The notes beneath the pieces were generated by a model. It did not search any database. It worked only from the letters and a program-made list of their open reading frames with translations, and was not told where the DNA came from. Made by a program: the position numbers and the translations under genes. Shown here piece after piece: positions 62,001-64,000 of a stretch of 64,000 nucleotides of DNA (the stretch's first letter is position 1; the number at the start of each line of letters is the position of its first letter). Origin of the DNA: Lumnitzera littorea (Eukaryota; Streptophyta; Magnoliopsida; Myrtales; Combretaceae); contig JAMXBB010000004.1 in assembly GCA_024138015.1 (NCBI GenBank), positions 5,396,617 through 5,460,616 on the forward strand. The letters are read 5' to 3'.

Positions 62001-63224
62001 TTTCAAATCTTGCATTAAATTTTGCAACATCTGTAATTGAATAGTGAAATGCGATAAGAACAATTAAGAATTCTAAAATCGATTGAAAAGGAATCAAATT
62101 GAACCAAAAAAATATAAGTACCAGATCGTATGACATATAAATTATAAATCACAAATCCAAGCAATTTTAATGATTGGTTTGAGATCATGTCCTCTATTGC
62201 ACCTACAACCATTTTGAATCGTAACCTATCCATGTCACACAATACCTATCTTAGACCCCAATAATTCGTACAAGGTCCTAATTTTCCAAGGCATATGGAT
62301 TTTGATACTCACTCCTGGAAAAGGCCATATTTAAGACACATGACTCGTCATTTTTCAACAAAAAAAAAAACTTTAAATTTATTATTTCTATATGCATAAT
62401 AAGTTTATCAAGATTATTAAATTCATGATTTTAGATAGAATCATTAGAAGGTCTGTAGTTGCAGAATGTAAAATTGAAATATAAAAATATGAGTTTCTAT
62501 CCTATGTAAAATGACTTTTAAAATACTATAGATATAGTAATTTTTTAAGAAAAAACATTAAATACACGATGAAAAAAAATGGAGAAATTAAGTTCTTTCT
62601 CTAAAAAATAAATTCTTATCTTATAATCTAACATTTATGGAAGGACAATAAGTAGATTTAAAACTTTTTTTTTTCTATTAATTTGTTTGAAAAAAGTAAT
62701 GACTTAAAAAAAAACAAATATTTTATCTCATTTTAATTATTAATAGTATAAATTTAAATATATAGTTTTTATTATAAATTTTTTTTATTAGAATTGAAAT
62801 CTGAATGAATGCTATGCATATGAAAGGACTAAGAGAGAGAAAAAGATGGAGAGAAAAAATTAAAATAGGATAAAAAAGATAATTAAATACTTTAATAATC
62901 AATATGATAATAGAAGTCTAATTATATTTTTATTTTTCTCTTATTTAACTTATATATATAGAATCAATAAACTCAATTAAAAATGTAAATTTTTATTAAG
63001 TTTGACTTGTAAAATTAATTAAAAAAGTCAATTTTTTTAAGAAAATGAATTTATATACAAGTTAATCACAAAAGAGCTTCTTAAAATTATAAACTTGTAA
63101 AATCCCATAAGTGAAATCGTGATTTTGATAACTATAAAGTTCATACTCGTGATTATAAAAATATTATTATGAAGCAAGCTTTGAAAGTTTAAAAGATTTA
63201 TTTCATGTATGGTACAGATAAAAT
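59031..63224. other. AT-rich intergenic spacer
   Basis: No gene recognised. A (GAA)n run lies at 59230-59254. The frames at 60342 and 62015 have no recognisable domain. Confidence 0.5.
59230..59254. repeat. (GAA)n microsatellite
   Basis: About eight GAA units in gene-free DNA. Confidence 0.85.
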
Positions 63225-63540
63225 AGTCTAGAATGAAACGATAATCGAAATGAGAAATCTTTTCTTATATTTCAAAATGCTTATAGAATGGAATTGAATG
63301 ATATTAAATGTGGTAATTGTATTAATTTTTAAAAATATCCTTATTTATTATGTCATACTTTATTTGAGGGTTAAATAAGTAATTTTGATTACTCTTAACT
63401 AATGAACGAGGAACGAAATCATGATTCTATTTTGTCAAAAAGAAATAAATTCCTCTTAAAACCAGAATTATAATTTGAATATACTTTCAAACATTAGTAA
63501 AAGGAATTTATCATTTCGGTTCATTTCTATATATCAAATG
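63225..63540 (+). mobile_element. Possible MITE with subterminal inverted repeats
   Basis: The left arm TAGAATGAAACGATAATCGA, continuing as AATGAGAAATC, is matched on the other strand by TAGAAATGAACCGAAATGAT from the right side (about 63490-63530). The middle holds AAAAATATCCTTATTTATTA and GAGGGTTAAATAAGTAATTT, a style common in plant MITEs. No clear target duplication, so ends are approximate. Confidence 0.4.
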
Positions 63541-64000
63541 TAGGATGGTTTTGACTAAATTTACAAACTCAAGGAAAATAGTTATGAAATGACTACTTGG
63601 AATCATGACCGAAAGAAAAATTATAAAAGTATTAGTATGAATTTTCTAATGTCCTTTACAAAGTGATATACTTCTAGAGTTTATAATAAAAAAAAGTTGA
63701 TTTTGTTATCCTTTATGCAAACTTATGATTGCATAGCCATTTTATAATTTATAATTTATGATCAACGAGGTAATTTATTCCCAACTAAAATTATTAATAT
63801 AAGCAAAAATGCATACTCTTTTCCATTTTTCTTTCTTTTTTTTTTTAAGAAGCAAAAATGCGTACCTTAAGTCAAATTATGTCCTTTAAAGAAAAGCGAC
63901 CAAACTTCATACATAGAAGTTTATAATGTTATTCATACTGAAATTTAGTTCACAATAAGTACATTACCATTGGCGATAGAAAAAATCCTACACTTTATAA

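Noticed and set aside
1..64000. tRNA, rRNA, CRISPR arrays, bacterial operons
   Set aside because: No convincing tRNA or rRNA sequence was seen; spaced direct-repeat arrays are absent; gene structure is eukaryotic with introns.
57041..64000. NB-ARC exon for the LRR gene
   Set aside because: No P-loop (GxGGxGKT), RNBS or MHD-like text in minus-strand frames; none called.

Overview
The window reads as nuclear DNA of a flowering plant, most likely a eudicot. It is AT-rich. Its genes carry GT..AG introns. The clear genes are a gibberellin receptor (GID1), an S-phase histone variant (H2A.X) and the leucine-rich-repeat part of an RPS2-like CC-NBS-LRR resistance gene. The rest is mostly decayed transposable elements and low-complexity intergenic DNA. 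The species cannot be named from sequence reading alone.

Layout, left to right. 1-4850: a broken LINE on the minus strand (ORF1 with DUF4283-like and CCHC parts, endonuclease, reverse transcriptase), running off the left edge. 4851-10184: AT-rich spacer with small repeats, one GC-richer island at 8629-8979 that I cannot identify, and a tRNA-derived SINE-like patch near 9840. 10185-12021: GID1 on the minus strand, two exons, 345 codons, intact. 13115-13990: a solo LTR. 13991-22924: gene-free spacer.

22930-41530 is a nest of LTR retrotransposons that can be read layer by layer from target-site duplications. The outer element (called R2 here) is a Ty3/gypsy chromovirus with two ~540-bp LTRs. 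A second Ty3/gypsy element (R1, 916-bp 3' LTR) lies inside its gag. A solo LTR of the R1 family lies inside its reverse transcriptase (TSD ATAGG). A third family (L3, known here only as 2.8-2.9-kb solo LTRs) has inserted three times: in R2 gag, immediately before the R1 gag start codon, and in reverse orientation inside the R1-family solo LTR (TSD CCTAC). All coding regions in the nest are dead. Many in-frame stops look like Trp or Gln codons altered by C-to-T or G-to-A change, as expected of long-methylated DNA.

41531-46600 is spacer with a clean hAT-type MITE (8-bp TSD). 47012-47623 is histone H2A.X (two exons, 140 aa, C-terminal SQEF) with a legible S-phase promoter (site II, E2F, octamer-like, CCAAT, TATA). 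51669-57040, minus strand, holds four in-frame LRR exons (902 codons) of a resistance-type protein. No NB-ARC exon lies in the remaining 7 kb of the window, so the gene is either 5'-truncated or has a very long intron. 57041-64000 is spacer with MITE-like repeats.

The genes do not form a pathway with one another. The main scientific interest is the reconstructable insertion history of the retrotransposon nest, the LRR-only gene, and the unidentified island at 8629-8979.
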